Assembly: GCA_031213475.1 (NCBI GenBank)
Contig: JARUPZ010000017.1
Location: forward strand, 5,431,548 to 5,495,547
Origin: Nereocystis luetkeana
Taxonomy: Eukaryota; Sar; Phaeophyceae; Laminariales; Laminariaceae
DNA: 64,000 nucleotides
Reading direction: 5' to 3'
How positions within the stretch are numbered: the stretch's first letter is position 1; every line of letters begins with the position of its first letter. Shown one piece after another: positions 60,921 to 64,000 of the stretch. The position numbers and the translations under genes are program-made. The notes beneath the pieces are model-generated. The model was not told the DNA's origin, ran no database searches, and worked only from the letters and a program-made list of their open reading frames with translations.

Positions 60921-61034
60921 ATACGGGGGGCCTCAGTTAATAGAACCAAATATTGTTAGTAAAAATGGTCAAATAGGTTTTATGTATACCCTACCTGGTA
61001 CCTGGTAGGTCCTATTAAATGCGATCCCCCGTAA
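60921..61034. mobile_element. TA-inserting MITE, copy 6, with internal TACCTGGTACCTGGTA
   Basis: 114 bp, start ATACGGGGGGCCTCAGTTAA, end GATCCCCCGTAA, flanked by TA. About 9 bp longer than the usual copy, the difference lying at the TACCTGGTACCTGGTA insertion. Confidence 0.85.
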
Positions 61035-61326
61035 TACTACTACTCTACAATTCCTACTACTACTACTATCACTACTAACACTACTACTAGTACCATCAAA
61101 TACACTTCCTGTTACTCTTCTACAACCACCACTACTACTACTACTACTACTATGCCAGATGCACACAGATATAGAGGGGGTAGAGGGAGACCAACGGTAG
61201 AATGAGCCTGGTTTTGTGGATCTTGCCCGGGCTGTGGCTCTTGCCCAGTTCATTTGCCTGCTGCTGAGAGCGTGCGATTGGACAGCTCGTTATGTATGAT
61301 ACCATAGTACTCACATATACAGTAGG
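61035..61326. repeat. CTA/ACT trinucleotide-rich stretch and a short duplicated block
   Basis: Interrupted CTA/ACT repeats run from about 60600 through 61160. About 61228-61290 (CTGTGGCTCTTGCCC..., CTGCTGAGAGCGTG) is repeated, diverged, at about 62978-63036. Confidence 0.75.
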
Positions 61327-61726
61327 CTGTTGTTGTTGTTGTTGTTGCTGTTGTTGTTCTCACATTAACTCTCTGACGAAGGAGTTCGTGGTCACGCAAA
61401 GGTGCTGGAGCCCTAGGAAGATCCGAAAAACCAGTGAAAAAATATAAATTCGGCTGCCTAAAATTACACACGAGACGAAGAAAGCGCACACGAGCTAAAA
61501 CCAATGTGCAAATTGAACTAACATCGCCGCGAGTATATCCTCTCAACTATAACATAGAGTATCCCCGTTACCACCACTAACCAACTCGTGGCTGCTGACT
61601 ACAGCGGATGCTGTCTGAAGAGCTGCCTGCACCGTACAAAACGCACGGTAGTCGTGAACCCGAAAGAAGAACACACCTACCTGCCTGCTATCTGGAGTGC
61701 TGTCAGAGTAAGACTCGCGGATATGC
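61327..61726. repeat. Dispersed repeat, about 380 bp, second copy of 24737-25113
   Basis: Preceded by a TTG microsatellite like the first copy and nearly identical throughout (GGTGCTGGAGCCCTAGGAAG, CCAACTCGTGGCTGCTGACT, ACTACAGCGGATGCTGTCTG). Confidence 0.85.
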
Positions 61727-64000
61727 AGTGAAAAAGCAGCAATCGAACTTTGCTACCACACGAGTATCAACGATCGCCATCCCTTCCCGGACTGTCTGAC
61801 ACAAAAAGGCGCAGCACAGTTATGATACCACGTCCCTGGTAATTGCGTAGGTTACTCCCCATGAAGGGTATACAGATCGTTAAACTCCAAAGACCAGTGA
61901 CGACGTTAATAACAAGTAACGGAAAAAAAATACTATTGTGCCTCGCGAAAAACAATAATAACAGGAAAAAACAAACTATGACTGCTCCTCTCGTGATGAT
62001 AGTGTGCGCGCAGGTCATGGGTCTCCGTGCACCGTCTTCCTGCCGCTCTTCGTGGCCGCCTCGTCGCCTTGGCCCAATCCGCCCGCTCCTTTGCACGTGC
62101 TCTCGTTGCCATTCCTTTCCAGTCGATTCCCTTTCTCCGCCATCCTGAAAAACAAAATATTCCTCGCACTTACTTGCGTTTCTCATCTGAAAAATTTAAT
62201 TTACCGCGCAGGGGGAGGTCAATCCGTCTCTCGCCCGCACGTCGATGCTCGGTCTCCCTCCTCCCTCGTCGTCGAATCCAGCCTCCTACCGGCGCAATAG
62301 ACTGTGCCGTCGTGTGGGTTGTGGTGGCCCTGCCTCCGCGCACGGACAGCCCGATTGAGCATTGCTGCTCTGCCGCAGGTGCCTAAAAAAGACGCGCGAA
62401 TCGTGGGTCTCCGTGCCTGACGCACCACGTACGACCCAACTCTACAGCCGCCTTAGGCTCGCGGCCACAGGCAGCAACAGCAAGGTATACCTCCTTGAGG
62501 GTGAGTCCGGCCTTACACCCGCCAGAAAGACCTACCCCATTCGGTAAAAGCCAGATAGGGCATGCCTCGCAGCATTCCTTGCCGAGGCAGCGAGGGGAAC
62601 GGAATAATACCTGCCACCAATTGCGCCCAGGCAGAGGGATCGAGGGAACCAGTTTTGTCGTCACGTACGTGCTCGGTGTGAGGTGTGCGGTGTACGTGAA
62701 AGGGTTTATTGAAACATACATGACGTTCGACAGACGTTTACTGCTGCTGCTATATATACTGCCGCTGCTGTTGCTGCTGCTGAGGTGGAGAAAATCTTAA
62801 ACTAGAAAAGCGGGCCATTTCAAAAGTGTTGATATTCTCCACTCAGACGAAATTCAGCGGAGACATGTTTTTGTTGTTGAAAGTGCTCTTCATATCAAAC
62901 GGACATTTCAATACAAATCGAATACACAGCCGGGCATTGTGGGCCATTCCCGGTGCCGCACACCAAGGCGGAGGACTTGACTCTGTGGCTCTTGCCCGTT
63001 GCGATTGCCGGCTGCTGAGAGCGTGGGACTGGGCAACTGATTGGGTATGACACAAATATCTAGTACCAAAACTTATCCCAGGTAAACAGACCGTTGTGGT
63101 CACGCACATTGTCAACCGTCAAACGGCTTGGTGCAACGAGTACGACACCCGACAGATGTGTACAATGTTGCAACTGTAAACATTTGTCTTCTGTTGCTGC
63201 CGCTGCTGCTGAGGCTGCTACGGCTGATTCTTCTGCCGAGGTCGAAAACATATATACAGCAGGGGGAGTGTTCGAGGGTGGCGGGCTATTCCTGCTATTA
63301 TTATATTAATAACGAAAACAAAAACAGGAATGGGATTCTCCATGTTTGCTACTCGGCTCGGCGAGGCGGAAAAGGCAATCCCTGTTTTTTAGAGCCAACT
63401 CAGCGACATTCGATGCACCGAGCACCGCCACCGTGCTCGGCCGGGATGTAGACGTGCGTCGTCATGTACCCACGGACCCCTAGCATGTCTCGGGGCCGAA
63501 AGTGCGAGAAAGAAGCCTTAGCCGCCGGAGAGTAGCATGCTTAAAAAAAGAAGAATGCATAAAATACCTATACCTGGTACATATACCGACCATCTGCTCC
63601 CCTCGCTGCCACGGCAGGGAACGCTGCCGGGCATACTTCATCGCTTAGGGTAGACTGATATGGTACTGCTGCACCCTGTGGACGCGGGGCTTACCCGTGA
63701 CAGTGGTTTTGGATAGAACGCGGTAGATCAGACTCGGGCACCTACGATTCGCGAGTCTCCATTCTAGAGCAGTGGGAGAGCAGCAATGCTCACTAGGGAT
63801 TTCCGTGCGCGAGGCAGGTGCCACCACGAGCCGATCTACGGCACAGTATCACTGCGCCGGCAGCAGACTGGATCCGACGACTAAGGAGGAGGGAGACCGG
63901 GCGTCGAGGAGCGGGGGTTATACGTATTGAACTCACCCTCCACGATACGTTTTATCTCCAGATAGATCCGAATCGCAATTGCGAGGACCATATGATTTTG
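61727..64000. other. No confirmed gene; diverged inverted duplication 62220-62620 / 63580-63920
   Basis: The complement of 62240-62310 (CGGCACAGTCTATTGCGCCG, then GGAGGGAGACCGAGCATCGA) matches 63838-63915, the complement of 62320-62380 (GCAGAGCAGCAATGCTCA) matches 63770-63830, and 62562-62610 (GGCAGCGAGGGGAACGG) matches the complement of 63580-63650. The minus-strand frame at 62721-62383 has Cys-rich SPRCLGKECCEACPIW; the plus-strand copy reads SRCHGRERCRAYF with stops. It could be an old coding exon duplicated in inverted orientation; no family was recognised. Confidence 0.5.

Overview
The window is nuclear DNA from a eukaryote. One gene is split by about twelve GT-AG introns, coding density is low, and most of the remainder is transposon debris and satellite DNA. 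The protein architecture (SBBP-type beta-propeller repeats plus a TKL-type kinase with HGD in place of HRD) and telomere-like TTAGGG motifs would fit a stramenopile, perhaps an alga. That placement is inferred from remembered protein families and is not proven by the sequence.

Positions 1-15,690 (minus strand) hold the only gene I can support in depth. It reads from about 15,690 down to 1,670 and seems to encode one very large receptor-like kinase of at least about 2,040 residues. In order it carries: six exons of about 56 codons, each one beta-propeller blade ending in W-x-W-Q; a 3.8-kb exon with a seventh, divergent blade, a long Pro/Thr/Ser mucin-like stalk, one membrane span, a cytoplasmic tail of about sixteen 32-residue repeats and the first half of a helical domain; two exons completing that helical domain (similar to MLKL/HeLo-type regions that precede TKL kinases); and four exons with a complete protein kinase domain. 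Every inferred intron is phase 0. The 5' end (signal peptide, promoter) was not found.

Positions 15,700-21,600 hold no recognisable gene, only a long GA microsatellite and small duplications. Positions 21,622-22,599 are a foldback element with a candidate 4-bp target duplication. Positions 22.9-31 kb and 39.5-46 kb are dominated by one non-LTR retrotransposon family. The best copy (about 40,535-43,060, minus) keeps one reading frame with three stop codons; other copies are 5'-truncated or broken, and their roughly 167-bp 3' tail also occurs as a tandem array. A roughly 105-bp TA-inserting MITE family is scattered from 23 to 61 kb, and one copy sits inside a tail unit, giving an internal empty site.

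Positions 36.8-38.7 kb are a degenerate ATCGATAG satellite interrupted by a terminal-inverted-repeat element. Positions 50.5-51.3 kb are an inverted dimer of a GCCATGG-rich element with telomere-like motifs; a single copy at 28.5 kb interrupts a LINE. Positions 52.3-54.95 kb are a GC-rich satellite with a higher-order period near 908 bp. The last 1.8 kb contains a diverged inverted duplication.

The most notable object is the receptor kinase: ectodomain, mucin-like stalk, membrane span, repeat tail, helical domain and kinase appear to belong to one polypeptide. The link rests on splice phases and on one helical domain split across two exons, so a transcript would settle it.
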